A stretch of DNA of 54,635 nucleotides from JBBSMX01 sp038232935 (GTDB taxonomy: Bacteria; Bacteroidota; Rhodothermia; Rhodothermales; JANQRZ01): contig JBBSMX010000010.1 in NCBI GenBank assembly GCA_038232935.1, positions 1 through 54,635 on the forward strand, given 5' to 3'. This document shows positions 23,976-34,088 of this stretch, piece after piece. The notes under the pieces were generated by a model. It had not been told where the DNA came from, made no database searches, and saw only the letters and a list, made by a program, of their open reading frames with translations. A program made the translations under genes and the position numbers. Positions within the stretch are counted from its first letter, which is position 1. Every line of letters begins with the position of its first letter.

Positions 23976-26717
23976 TCACTCGCCTCGGCCCAGTCGCTTG
24001 TTCAGGAGTTCCAGCCGCCGCTTGACGATCAGCAGGATGTCTTCCGTCGAGGTGCTGTCGCTGACGGCCGGCAGCGGCGACAGTCCGGCCCCCTGCGCGC
24101 CCGAGGGCAGGTCCGGCACGTCCCCGACCGGGCGCAGCCGGGGCGGCTGCGGACGCGCGACCGGGCTCCCCGATGCCGGCGCCGATCCGCCCGACGACCT
24201 GCGGCGCGGTGCTTCGGCCGTCGGCGGCGGGAGGGCGGCCCGCTCCACGCGCGGGACCGAACGCGAGCGGGTAGCCGCGGCGTAGGCGGCGTTGAGGTCG
24301 CCCGCGCTGAAGTTCGGCCCCTCCCAGTGCTTGATGGCGTCGTTGCGAGCGCCGAGCTGGAAATCGCTGCCGTCGGCGTGGCCGGCGGAAAGCAGCCGCT
24401 CGTCGGTGATGTGGTGGCAGCGGGCGCAGTTGGCCGCGCGGGCGTCGAGCTTTTCGAGTTGGACCATGCCTTTCGAGGCGGACCCTGCGTAGCGGTCCCG
24501 CGGGTGCGACCCGAGGTATTCGCTCGCGGGACCGTGGCAGCTCTGGCAGCTCACCCCGTCGAACACCTGCTCGGATTCCTTGCCCGTCTCGACGCTGCCG
24601 TGGCAGCTCATGCAGAGCTGGTTGCCCTGCTTCATCTGCGACGTGCTCAGCCCGTAGTTCGCGGCGATCCGCACGGCGCGTGCGCTGCTGTTGAGGAGCG
24701 GATCGGCCGACCTGCTGTGCTTGTCGTTCCCGTGCCAGCGGAGTTGGTCGCCGTGGCAGCCACAGTTCTGCAACGGGGCGAGGGTGGACTGGCTGAGGCG
24801 GGGGAACCACGACGGCTGGTTGCGCTTCTCGCCGACGACGCGCACCTCCGGCGCGCTCGGCGGAGGCGCGGCGGGAGCCGCTACCGGATCGCTCGCGTCG
24901 GCTATCGCCACCGGCTCGTCCGCTTCGGGTTCGTCGGGCTCGGGGGCTGAGCTCGGAGTGGCCGGAGGCGGCGGCGTGTCGATGACTTCGACCACCGGGA
25001 TCGGCCGCGAACTGAGGGCGGCGGTGTAAGCGGCGTTGAGATCGTCCGCGCTGATCGAGGGCTCGACCCAGTGCTGGATGCGCCCGTTGCGCTGGCCGAG
25101 CTGGAACGACGCGCCGGTCGAGTGGCCGGCGGCGAGGAGCCGCTCGTCGGTGATGTGGTGGCAGCGGGCGCAGTTGGCCGCGCGGACGCTCGCCTCTTCG
25201 AGCCGGACCATGCCGTGGTCCACGCCCTGCTCGTAGCCGCCCGACTGGTGCTGGAACTGGTACTCGCCAGCGGGACCGTGGCAGCTCTGGCAGTCCACGC
25301 CCGCTTCCACCTCGAGCCCCTCGCCGCCGGTGACGATGGTGCCGTGGCAGTTCATGCAGAGCTGGTTGCCCTGCTTCATCTGCGTGGGGGTCAGCCCGTA
25401 GCCGCGCGCGATCTGGACCGCCCTCGCGCTCTCGCTGAGGAGCGGCTCGGCCGTCTTGCTGTGCTTGTCGTTCTGGTGCCACGCGAGCTTGTCGATCTTG
25501 CTCACCGTGTCGCCCGCCCCGTGGCAGGTACAGCCGCCCGGGGCGACCGTCGCCTGATTGAGGGTGGGGAACCACGCCGGGCGCGTCCGCCTCTCGTACG
25601 CGTTGCCTTCGACCTCGGCCACCACGGCCTCGCTCTCCGCCTCGGCGGGGGCCTTGCGTTCACCCCGAACGAGCGGGTCGAGCGCGGCGAGATCTGTCCC
25701 GTCGTGCTCACGGACGAACGCCTGCCCCTGCTCCCTGATGCGCCCGGCCACGGCGAGGAGCGCGGCCTCGTTGTTCGGCACGAGGGCGGCGTCCTTGCCG
25801 ATGTTGACGATCGCCGCGACCTCGGGGATCGGGACCAGGCGGAGGATCTGATCGAGATCGCGGCGGGCGTTTTTGACAAGGCTCTCCATCCCCTTCGCGT
25901 AGTTGCCCTCCGTCGTCGCCCGCGCCGCGCCGCGGAGGCTGTACTCGTAGCTCAGCGCTTTCCCGACGACGTACATCAGCCGCTTGCGCTCGGGCGAGTC
26001 CTCGCGGTTCTCCTCGCTCCCGCCCCACTGCGCCGCGACGAAGTTGTGACGGATCGCGTTCACCCGCGCGAGCAGGTCGAAGTCGGCCCGCCCGACGAGG
26101 TGGCCGCCCGTGTTGACGAGCTTCTCCTCCGGGACCGTGTGGCACTCGAAGCAGTTGGCCGTCACGGCGTAGAGGTTCGACGAGGGCCGGAGCATCCCGT
26201 TCGTGGTAGCCTGATTGACCCGCATCGCCTTGTGCTCCTCGGGCTCCGTCTGGTGCGTGGCCCCCCCGTAATCCTGGTGGATGTTGACCCAGTCGCGCGC
26301 GGCCCCGTGGCACGACTCGCACGAGACGCCGGCCACCGCCTGCACCTTGTCGCGCTTGATGTTGGCCGTGTAGTGGCACTTCAGGCACAGGCTCTCGCGC
26401 TTCGACTGCGTGAGGTCCATCCGGGTGAGGATGCCCTGCGCGCGGTCGGAGCGGTGCAGATTGTCGAAGCCCGTCGCGTGCTTCGTCTCGCGCCACGTCT
26501 CGAACTCGAGGTTGTGGCACTCCCCGCACGGGATGCGCGGGTCCTTGTCGTCGATGACGATCTTCTCCGGGTCGATGCGGAGGTAGGGCGAGTCCGAGAG
26601 GTCGGGGTCGTCCTGAAAGAAGGCCGTGATCGGGAGGACGAGGCCCAAGCCGAGAAGGCTGCCCAGGAACAGGAGCGGCCAGGACTGCACGTGATGGGTG
26701 GGGTACCAGCGTCTCAA
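23976..26717 (-). CDS. Large multiheme cytochrome c with internal duplication and CXCH motifs
   Basis: 913 residues. N-terminal hydrophobic segment (SWPLLFLGSLLGLGLVLPITAFF) as signal or anchor. Ten CXXCH motifs (CGECH at 64-68, CLKCH, CESCH, CFECH; then CMNCH, CQSCH, CARCH; CMSCH, CQSCH, CARCH). The second and third groups lie in two similar blocks (about 379-575 and 634-818) joined by a Pro/Ala/Glu-rich linker and sharing DKHS-x-x-A-x-PLL, QMKQGNQLCM and AANCARCHHITDERLL. Each block begins with a shortened C-x-C-H (CTCH 396-399; CGCH 652-655) instead of CXXCH. The C-terminus is basic and Pro-rich. One base separates it from the next gene, so it is tightly co-transcribed. It is probably the periplasmic or outer-membrane electron carrier. 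Confidence 0.88.
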   Translation of the reverse strand: MRRWYPTHHVQSWPLLFLGSLLGLGLVLPITAFFQDDPDLSDSPYLRIDPEKIVIDDKDPRIPCGECHNLEFETWRETKHATGFDNLHRSDRAQGILTRMDLTQSKRESLCLKCHYTANIKRDKVQAVAGVSCESCHGAARDWVNIHQDYGGATHQTEPEEHKAMRVNQATTNGMLRPSSNLYAVTANCFECHTVPEEKLVNTGGHLVGRADFDLLARVNAIRHNFVAAQWGGSEENREDSPERKRLMYVVGKALSYEYSLRGAARATTEGNYAKGMESLVKNARRDLDQILRLVPIPEVAAIVNIGKDAALVPNNEAALLAVAGRIREQGQAFVREHDGTDLAALDPLVRGERKAPAEAESEAVVAEVEGNAYERRTRPAWFPTLNQATVAPGGCTCHGAGDTVSKIDKLAWHQNDKHSKTAEPLLSESARAVQIARGYGLTPTQMKQGNQLCMNCHGTIVTGGEGLEVEAGVDCQSCHGPAGEYQFQHQSGGYEQGVDHGMVRLEEASVRAANCARCHHITDERLLAAGHSTGASFQLGQRNGRIQHWVEPSISADDLNAAYTAALSSRPIPVVEVIDTPPPPATPSSAPEPDEPEADEPVAIADASDPVAAPAAPPPSAPEVRVVGEKRNQPSWFPRLSQSTLAPLQNCGCHGDQLRWHGNDKHSRSADPLLNSSARAVRIAANYGLSTSQMKQGNQLCMSCHGSVETGKESEQVFDGVSCQSCHGPASEYLGSHPRDRYAGSASKGMVQLEKLDARAANCARCHHITDERLLSAGHADGSDFQLGARNDAIKHWEGPNFSAGDLNAAYAAATRSRSVPRVERAALPPPTAEAPRRRSSGGSAPASGSPVARPQPPRLRPVGDVPDLPSGAQGAGLSPLPAVSDSTSTEDILLIVKRRLELLNKRLGRGE

Positions 26718-26747
26718 GCGGTCTCCGCTCTGCGGGGCATGAAAGGG

Positions 26748-28238
26748 TTAGAGCTGGATCGCGAGTTCGACGCGCGTGCCGAAGTTCGGCTTGCTCGCGT
26801 TGACGTCGTAGGCCCCGAAGCCGTCGAGGATGATCGTCCCGCGCCGCCCCACGGCGAGGGAGTAGCGAGCCGCGCCGGCGACGATGTCCTGGATGAAGAT
26901 GTCGGCCCCGTCGCCGTACGTGTAGCGCCCGCCCGCTTCGAGGATGAGTTGCTGCCGGCGCGCGGTCCCGAAGAACATCTGGTAGCCGATGCCGCCGCCG
27001 ACGGATTCGTCGGCCTGGTTGCCGAGCGCGGCGCCGTAGCGGCCGAGCCCGACGGCGGCGAAGAGCAGGCCGGTCTGGCCGAGGGGGCCGCCGGCGGCGG
27101 GGCCGCGCGCCGCCGAGCGGAACTTGCCGATCCCGCCGAAGAGGTTGATGTAGAGCCAGTTGTGGGTGTGGTGCGGCGTGTACCCGAACTGGTTGTGGAT
27201 GACCACGCCCGCCTGGTTGAACACCGTCTCGTCTCCGACGGGGTAGGAGCCCACGACGCGGAAGGTGTTGTTGTACTGCCCGATCCGCTGCGTCGTCCCG
27301 AACCCGCCGTACACCCCGTCCCCGGTCGCATCGTCGGCCAAGACGTACATCGCGTCGATCTCGACGGTCCGCTTACGGGTGTCGGTCTCGGTGAGGAGGC
27401 CGAAGAGGAGGGCGGACTCGTCGTGGCAGTTCCCGAAGGCCGTGGCGTTCGCCGCGAAGAGCGCGTCGCAGTCGCCGAACCCGCCGCCGAGGCTGGAGTG
27501 CCGGTTGACGTCGCCCCAGCCGAAGACCGCGGCGGCGCGGGTGTTGATGAGCCCGCCCATCCGCATGTTCGCCCGCGTGAGCCCGACCATGTCGAGGGCG
27601 TCCTCGTTGATGAGGATGCCGTCCTGGAAGCTCAGCGGCTGCCGGCCGACGGAGACGTAGTAGTCGAGCGGGCTGCTGTCGTCCCAGTCCAGCTTGGGAA
27701 AGATCTCGGCGATGTCGCCCTCGAAGAATAGGGTGTTGATGCGGAAGTTGAGTTCCTCCTGGAAGTCGTCCAGCGTATCCGAGGGGAACCCGTCCGAGGT
27801 GAGGTTGAAGGTCGTAAACCGGCCCTCCTGGTTGAGCGGGGAGACGCCCGCGACGATCCGCTCGGTCGGCGTGAGGTAGAGGTTGCCGAAGAGGTCGAGC
27901 CGGGCGACGCCTTCGGCGAACTGCGTGTTTCGGACGCCGTTGTCGATCCCCTGCGTGGCCGTGCGGATGGTGCCGAAGAGCATGAAGGCCGGCGTCCACA
28001 CCGCGCCGGTCGGGAGCGTGAAGCCCTGGTTGATGTTGCCCGTGCCGAGGAACTTCGGGCCGATCTCGATGAGCGGCCGGGGCCGGGTGGGGATGTCCTC
28101 GAGCGGGATGGGCTCGTCCGAGTAGCGGCTCTCGCTCCCGTCTCCGTGAGGATCGTCGTCGTGGTCCTGGGCCCACGCGGGGCCGCCCAGGACGAGGGCC
28201 GCCAGAAGGACATAGACTGCTCGCATTCCCGTTCTCAT
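26748..28238 (-). CDS. Outer-membrane porin-like beta-barrel
   Basis: About 496 residues. Signal peptide (RAVYVLLAALVLGGPAWAQ), then an acidic His/Asp-rich N-terminus (HDDDPHGDGSESRYSDEP) that could bind metal or a cytochrome. The rest alternates amphipathic strands and turns (FGNLYLTPTERIVAGVSPL; DYYVSVGRQPLSFQDG; QNNTFRVVGSYPVGDE-type strands) and ends RVELAIQL, as expected for a barrel. It is flanked in the same transcript by two multiheme cytochromes (gaps of about 51 and 30 bases), the arrangement of porin-cytochrome conduits, although I see no sequence match to MtrB/PioB. ATG at 28238 is used; 28226 is also possible. Confidence 0.8.
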   Translation of the reverse strand: MRTGMRAVYVLLAALVLGGPAWAQDHDDDPHGDGSESRYSDEPIPLEDIPTRPRPLIEIGPKFLGTGNINQGFTLPTGAVWTPAFMLFGTIRTATQGIDNGVRNTQFAEGVARLDLFGNLYLTPTERIVAGVSPLNQEGRFTTFNLTSDGFPSDTLDDFQEELNFRINTLFFEGDIAEIFPKLDWDDSSPLDYYVSVGRQPLSFQDGILINEDALDMVGLTRANMRMGGLINTRAAAVFGWGDVNRHSSLGGGFGDCDALFAANATAFGNCHDESALLFGLLTETDTRKRTVEIDAMYVLADDATGDGVYGGFGTTQRIGQYNNTFRVVGSYPVGDETVFNQAGVVIHNQFGYTPHHTHNWLYINLFGGIGKFRSAARGPAAGGPLGQTGLLFAAVGLGRYGAALGNQADESVGGGIGYQMFFGTARRQQLILEAGGRYTYGDGADIFIQDIVAGAARYSLAVGRRGTIILDGFGAYDVNASKPNFGTRVELAIQL

Positions 28239-28289
28239 GGATCTACGCTCCGGACTTCGAATCAAGGGTGGGCCTGGGGGTGAACGTGA

Positions 28290-30341
28290 CTAGCGGGGTG
28301 TCGTGCTGCCGCTCCGGCTGGGGAGCGTCGCCCCGGGGGCGTTTTCCACCGCCCACGTCGCCGAGGGGCGCAGCTCCACGTCGCGGTCGTACAGCGTCAG
28401 AGCCCCGGCCACGATCCGGTCCGCCACCGTCCGCGGCGACATGAAGTAGTCGAAGCCCACGTGCTGGATCTCGTCGATGAGGTTGACCGGGACCATCTGC
28501 GCGATCAGCTTGACGTTGGCCTTGTAGGGCGGCCGGCTGCCGGCGAGGTCCGAGCGCGTCACGACGTACTCCGGCCACTCGCTGTGGAGGGGCGGGATCG
28601 TCTGGCGGTGCTTGCGCACGCCGACAGGCCGCCCGAGCAACTGCGTCGACCGAACCGAGGGGCGGATGAAGGGCAGCGGGCTCGGCGAGTAGTTGACGGC
28701 CAGCACCTGCTCGCGCTCGCCGCCACGGACCATGCGGGTGACGAACTTCGACTGCAGGTTGAAGAGGTACTTGTCGAGCGGGAGTTCGCCGTTGTGGACG
28801 TAGAGCGAGTGGAGGTCGCGCACGTCCCCGTTGGGGTCGCGGTCGCCGGACTGGAAGACGACGCGGTCGTCGGCATCGGTGACGGTGACCTGGAGGAAGA
28901 CGAGCCGCTCGGCGTCGAAGCCGGTGGGGACGTTGTGCCCGTCGGTGCCGTTGCGGAACTCGACGTTGAAGCGGATCCCATCCGGCCCGGCCCGGTCCAC
29001 CTCGATGCCGCCGAGGACGTACCCGGCGCGAAGCACCTGGTAGCGCTGCACGTTGATCTCGGCGAGGGCCGTGAGGTTCTCCTTGATCAGATCCCGCGCG
29101 TCGTAGCGGTCGTCCGCTGTCGCCCAGCGCTCTGGGAAGACGGTGCCCTCGGGGACGTTGTCCTCGAATGCGTCCGTACCCCACCCGGCCTCGACGTCGA
29201 ACGTGAGCCACTCCCGCATCGTGGCGATCTCGTTAGCACGCACATTCTGCGGGAACAGGCCGGGGTGGATGATGGTGTGGTCCGGGCCGGCGAAGCGGTG
29301 GTTGGTCCGCTTGTCCACGGCCGTGGGCTTGCCGCCGACGATGGCCGCCGGCCCCTGGTCGTAGCCCTTGTCCTCGCCGGGCACGCTGCCCATGTGGCAG
29401 TCGTGGCATGAGATGCCGCGGCGCGAGGCGGGCGTCGCCTTGTACTCGCTGAAGGCCTCTTCGAGGCGGAAGCCGTTGCCGAGGTTTACGTCGTGGCAGG
29501 CGCCGCAGAACGCGGACTGGTTGATCTGCTCGAACTCGATGGCATCGGTGTGGATGGCCCGGCCCGCCGCCCCGCGCACGGTGTTGACGTTGAACTCGGG
29601 GTCGGCGATCACGCGGTCGAGCTCGGCGTCGCCGTCGGGCCCGAAGACGGGCTCGAAGAGGTCGCCCTCGACGATGGCGAAGCGCCCGCTGATCTTGCTG
29701 TAGGCGTTCTTGACGCGGTGGCACACGATGCACGTGATGCCCTCGCGCGAGGTCGGGTTCCGGTCCATGTTCGACATGAACACCGACTCGCCGAGGTTCA
29801 TGCCCACCTGCGTGTGGCAGCGGATGCAGAAGTCCCCGTTCGTCCCGTTCGTCAGCTTCACGATGGTCCCGTGCATGGCGTTGAAGACGGGGCTGAGCTG
29901 CGCGTAGGCGTGGGACGAGACGGACCACTCCCGGTACTGGTCGGGGTGGCAGGTCTGGCACGCGTTCGCCGACGGGAACCGGTCACCCTCGTCCGTGAGG
30001 AGCGAAGTGTGCGCGGAGTCCGCGATCTGCTGTACGAGCGCCCGGCCCCGGACCGACCCCGACTCGGCGTCGAGCCACGCCCGCAGGAGGCTCGCCGGCA
30101 TGGGCTCGTCGTCGAGCCCTCGAACGAGCCGCACCTCGACGCCGGAGCGGACAGGCCGCGCGGCGACGGCGTCCGAGGCGAGGAGGGCAGGGACCTCGCT
30201 AGCTTGCGGGGCGCCAGGCGTCGGCTCCGCCGACCGTGGGGCCAGCACGGCCCAGAGCAGGACCAACGCCGGGATGCTGGCGCCGAGCAATAAGGTGGAA
30301 GCAGAAAGCCGTCGGTTCAGGCTGTCGGAGGAAGCGTTCAT
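28290..30341 (-). CDS. Membrane-anchored pentaheme-type cytochrome c
   Basis: 683 residues. N-terminal membrane segment at about 15-35 (LLLGASIPALVLLWAVLAP). Five CXXCH motifs in the first half: CQTCH (with HPDQYREWSVSSHA, typical of cytochrome c554-like proteins), CIRCH, CIVCH, CGACH and CHDCH. Many spare histidines could act as distal ligands. The C-terminal about 300 residues lack heme motifs and look beta-rich (FNVEFRNGTDGHNVPTGFD; LFNLQSKFVTRM), as in related multiheme proteins with an Ig-like partner domain. ATG at 30341 is used because 45 codons upstream are unlike a leader. It is the first gene of the eight-gene redox operon, downstream of a candidate promoter. Confidence 0.87.
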   Translation of the reverse strand: MNASSDSLNRRLSASTLLLGASIPALVLLWAVLAPRSAEPTPGAPQASEVPALLASDAVAARPVRSGVEVRLVRGLDDEPMPASLLRAWLDAESGSVRGRALVQQIADSAHTSLLTDEGDRFPSANACQTCHPDQYREWSVSSHAYAQLSPVFNAMHGTIVKLTNGTNGDFCIRCHTQVGMNLGESVFMSNMDRNPTSREGITCIVCHRVKNAYSKISGRFAIVEGDLFEPVFGPDGDAELDRVIADPEFNVNTVRGAAGRAIHTDAIEFEQINQSAFCGACHDVNLGNGFRLEEAFSEYKATPASRRGISCHDCHMGSVPGEDKGYDQGPAAIVGGKPTAVDKRTNHRFAGPDHTIIHPGLFPQNVRANEIATMREWLTFDVEAGWGTDAFEDNVPEGTVFPERWATADDRYDARDLIKENLTALAEINVQRYQVLRAGYVLGGIEVDRAGPDGIRFNVEFRNGTDGHNVPTGFDAERLVFLQVTVTDADDRVVFQSGDRDPNGDVRDLHSLYVHNGELPLDKYLFNLQSKFVTRMVRGGEREQVLAVNYSPSPLPFIRPSVRSTQLLGRPVGVRKHRQTIPPLHSEWPEYVVTRSDLAGSRPPYKANVKLIAQMVPVNLIDEIQHVGFDYFMSPRTVADRIVAGALTLYDRDVELRPSATWAVENAPGATLPSRSGSTTPR

Positions 30342-30717
30342 TGTAGTGAGCTTGGATGTGTAGCGCTGTCGAGCCCTAGGGAGAACCGGGTAACTCCTTT
30401 CAATCCTTTTTCTTTTAACTGGTAACCCCCCGCCAAATATGTAACAGGAGAACTGATTTTTCAACCGAACGCCCAAAAAATACTTAGGGCAAGCGGCCCC
30501 TGCGATCCCCTTCCCGAGAGGGCGGACGCCTGACCCCTCGAAACGGCCTCACCTAACCGCACGTATTATCTTATTGGTGACGCCGTTTCACTTTTCGATA
30601 GCACTTCGCTACCGAGCGGGGTGCTATTGTCGACTATGACGGGTAGACTTCTGCCCCGTGCCTCCGCCCCGACGGGCTCCGCTGCTTCGCAACCCGCTCG
30701 CCCTCCTCCCTACCCCG
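30342..30717. promoter_or_regulatory. Divergent control region: redox operon / thrS
   Basis: 376 bases without a gene, AT-richer than the surroundings. The minus side holds a Bacteroidetes-like promoter (given separately). The thrS side holds a nested hairpin, ATAGCAC (30598-30604) with GTGCTAT (30621-30627) and an inner CGCT/AGCG, about 90 bases before the thrS start. It could structure the leader. I see no T-box features. Confidence 0.5.
30434..30464 (-). promoter_or_regulatory. Bacteroidetes-type promoter of the redox operon
   Basis: On the minus strand TTG (30464-30462) is followed after 20 bases by CATATTTG (30441-30434). This matches the -33 TTG / -7 TAnnTTTG pattern of Bacteroidetes promoters at the usual spacing, with one mismatch. 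Transcription would start near 30427, giving a leader of about 85 bases before the pentaheme gene. Confidence 0.4.
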
Positions 30718-32709
<1,992 letters not shown>

Positions 32710-32712
32710 AAA

Positions 32713-32742
32713 CGTAGGGGCGACCGGCCGGTCGCCCCTACG
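32713..32742. terminator. Perfect 30-base palindrome after thrS
   Basis: CGTAGGGGCGACCGG (32713-32727) is followed directly by its exact reverse complement (32728-32742), three bases after the thrS stop and 40 bases before the end of the convergent gene. It probably terminates both. There is no U-tract. It belongs to a GGGGCG-based palindrome family seen again at 37986 and, as related hairpins, at 41655 and 53848. Confidence 0.55.
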
Positions 32743-32782
32743 CCGATTACGAACGGCCGAAGCGGAGGGGAAGCCTCTTTCC

Positions 32783-33454
32783 CTAGAGGGCGATGCCGAC
32801 CGAGAAGTCGATGCCCCGGTTGCTCGCATCGACTGCCTTCCCCTCGGGAAGCAGGTCCGTCAACCCGAAGAGGTACCGCGCTTCGACGCGGACCTCCCGC
32901 CCAAGCATGCTCTGGAAGGCCGCCCCCAGCCCGACGGTCCCGCTCACGCCGAACGCGGCGAGGGCCTCCGCCGTGTCATCCTCGAACGTCCCATAAGAAA
33001 ACTCGTACCGACCGGGATTACGCCCGACGAGGAGGTCCACACGGGGGCCGGCCAGAGCGTAGGGGACGACAGCGCGCTCGCCGGGAAGACGCAGCCGCGC
33101 CAGCACGGGGACGGAAAGGTAGTGGAGGACCGTCGTGGCACGCGCAATTCGGATAGGCTCGACAGGCTCGGGGGTTTCACGAGAGGTCTCCGGAATTTCG
33201 CCTGCGTAGCCGCGCCGGGCATACTCCAGCTCTGCGAGCACCGAGAACGACGGCGTATCGAGCACCTCGGCGAAGCCGGCAACCTGGAAGCCGACGTGCC
33301 GGTCGGAGGCAAAATGTGTGTCTCCCGTACCCTCCAGCTCCAGAGCAAGGTAGGAGACGTTGCCCCCCAGGCGGACGCCGTAGTGCTGGAGGACCTGGGC
33401 TTGTGCGGGAGCCGCAGCGACGAGGAGCAGGATGGAGAGGCAGAAGGATCGCAT
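32783..33454 (-). CDS. Outer-membrane beta-barrel protein (OmpX/OMP_b-brl-like)
   Basis: 223 residues with a clean signal peptide (MRSFCLSILLLVAAAPAQAQ), followed by alternating strands typical of small eight-stranded barrels: YGVRLGGNVSYLALEL, HVGFQVAGFAEVL, SFSVLAELEYARRGY, LHYLSVPVLARLRL, VPYALAGPRVDLLVG, VSGTVGLGAAFQSML, VRVEARYLFGL. It ends in IDFSVGIAL. ATG at 33454 is chosen at the signal peptide. It lies 88 bases after the glycine-zipper protein on the same strand. Function is structural or unknown. Confidence 0.85.
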   Translation of the reverse strand: MRSFCLSILLLVAAAPAQAQVLQHYGVRLGGNVSYLALELEGTGDTHFASDRHVGFQVAGFAEVLDTPSFSVLAELEYARRGYAGEIPETSRETPEPVEPIRIARATTVLHYLSVPVLARLRLPGERAVVPYALAGPRVDLLVGRNPGRYEFSYGTFEDDTAEALAAFGVSGTVGLGAAFQSMLGREVRVEARYLFGLTDLLPEGKAVDASNRGIDFSVGIAL

Positions 33455-33542
33455 GGGAGTGGCGGCAAGGAAGACACAGCAGAGGGTGGGGATTGATACG
33501 AGTGATTCGGGCGGTGGCGACACGCTCGCTTGCTGCCATCCG

Positions 33543-34088
33543 CTATCGGAGGGGGACGACGACGCGGAAGGCAGTCGTGACCCGCACCGGGGGCACCTCC
33601 TCCCACCGGTCGCCGATGTGCGCACCCACAACGCCGCCGATCAAAAGACCCAGGAACGCCCCAGGCAGAAAGGCTACGCCAGCAAGAGGGTCTTCGCTGA
33701 GGGCGTTGCCCGCAGCGTACCCTATCAGGCCGCCTCCGACACCCCCAATCAGGAAGCCGAGCACTTCGCCGGTGTGGTTCTCCCCGAGGCGCTCGATGCG
33801 TCCGACCTCCGGCCACGCGAGCGCCCGCACGGGGGCACTTCTGCCGCCGAGCCGGAGCGAAAGCGAATCCAAGTCGGCGGCGAATACTGAGCCGACGTAG
33901 AAAGACCCTCCCGGCGCGGGGCCGGTCAGCGTGATACGCACGCGCTCGCCGCGCTCCACCGGATAAGGGGCCGCACCTCCCTGAGCGAAGGAGGACGCGG
34001 CGATGAGGAAGAGGAGGAACAGACTGAGGAGTCGCACCGGAGTCGGGGTTGGATTTCGAAGGCTGATCGCGGCGGGGCACCGCCTCAC
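33543..34088 (-). CDS. Exported glycine-zipper protein
   Basis: Up to 181 residues. A signal peptide (VRLLSLFLLFLIAASSFAQ) is followed by a small beta-rich domain (VRITLTGPAPGGSFYVGSVFAADLDSLSLRLGG) and a hydrophobic glycine-rich segment (GFLIGGVGGGLIGYAAGNAL; GAFLGLLIGGVVGAHIGDRW) like glycine-zipper membrane hairpins. The first possible codon is a GTG at 34088 that overlaps the stop of the upstream hydrolase gene (GTGA), favouring translational coupling. A GTG at 34037 would start nearer the hydrophobic core. Unknown function. Confidence 0.7.
   Translation of the reverse strand: MRRCPAAISLRNPTPTPVRLLSLFLLFLIAASSFAQGGAAPYPVERGERVRITLTGPAPGGSFYVGSVFAADLDSLSLRLGGRSAPVRALAWPEVGRIERLGENHTGEVLGFLIGGVGGGLIGYAAGNALSEDPLAGVAFLPGAFLGLLIGGVVGAHIGDRWEEVPPVRVTTAFRVVVPLR

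Noticed and set aside
25071..27731. 886-codon plus-strand frame opposite the multiheme cytochrome and porin genes
   Set aside because: Runs across two real genes and their gap; composition is that of a GC-codon mirror.
30598..30627. T-box or amino-acid attenuator before thrS
   Set aside because: A hairpin is present but there is no T-box sequence, terminator/antiterminator pair or threonine-rich leader peptide.
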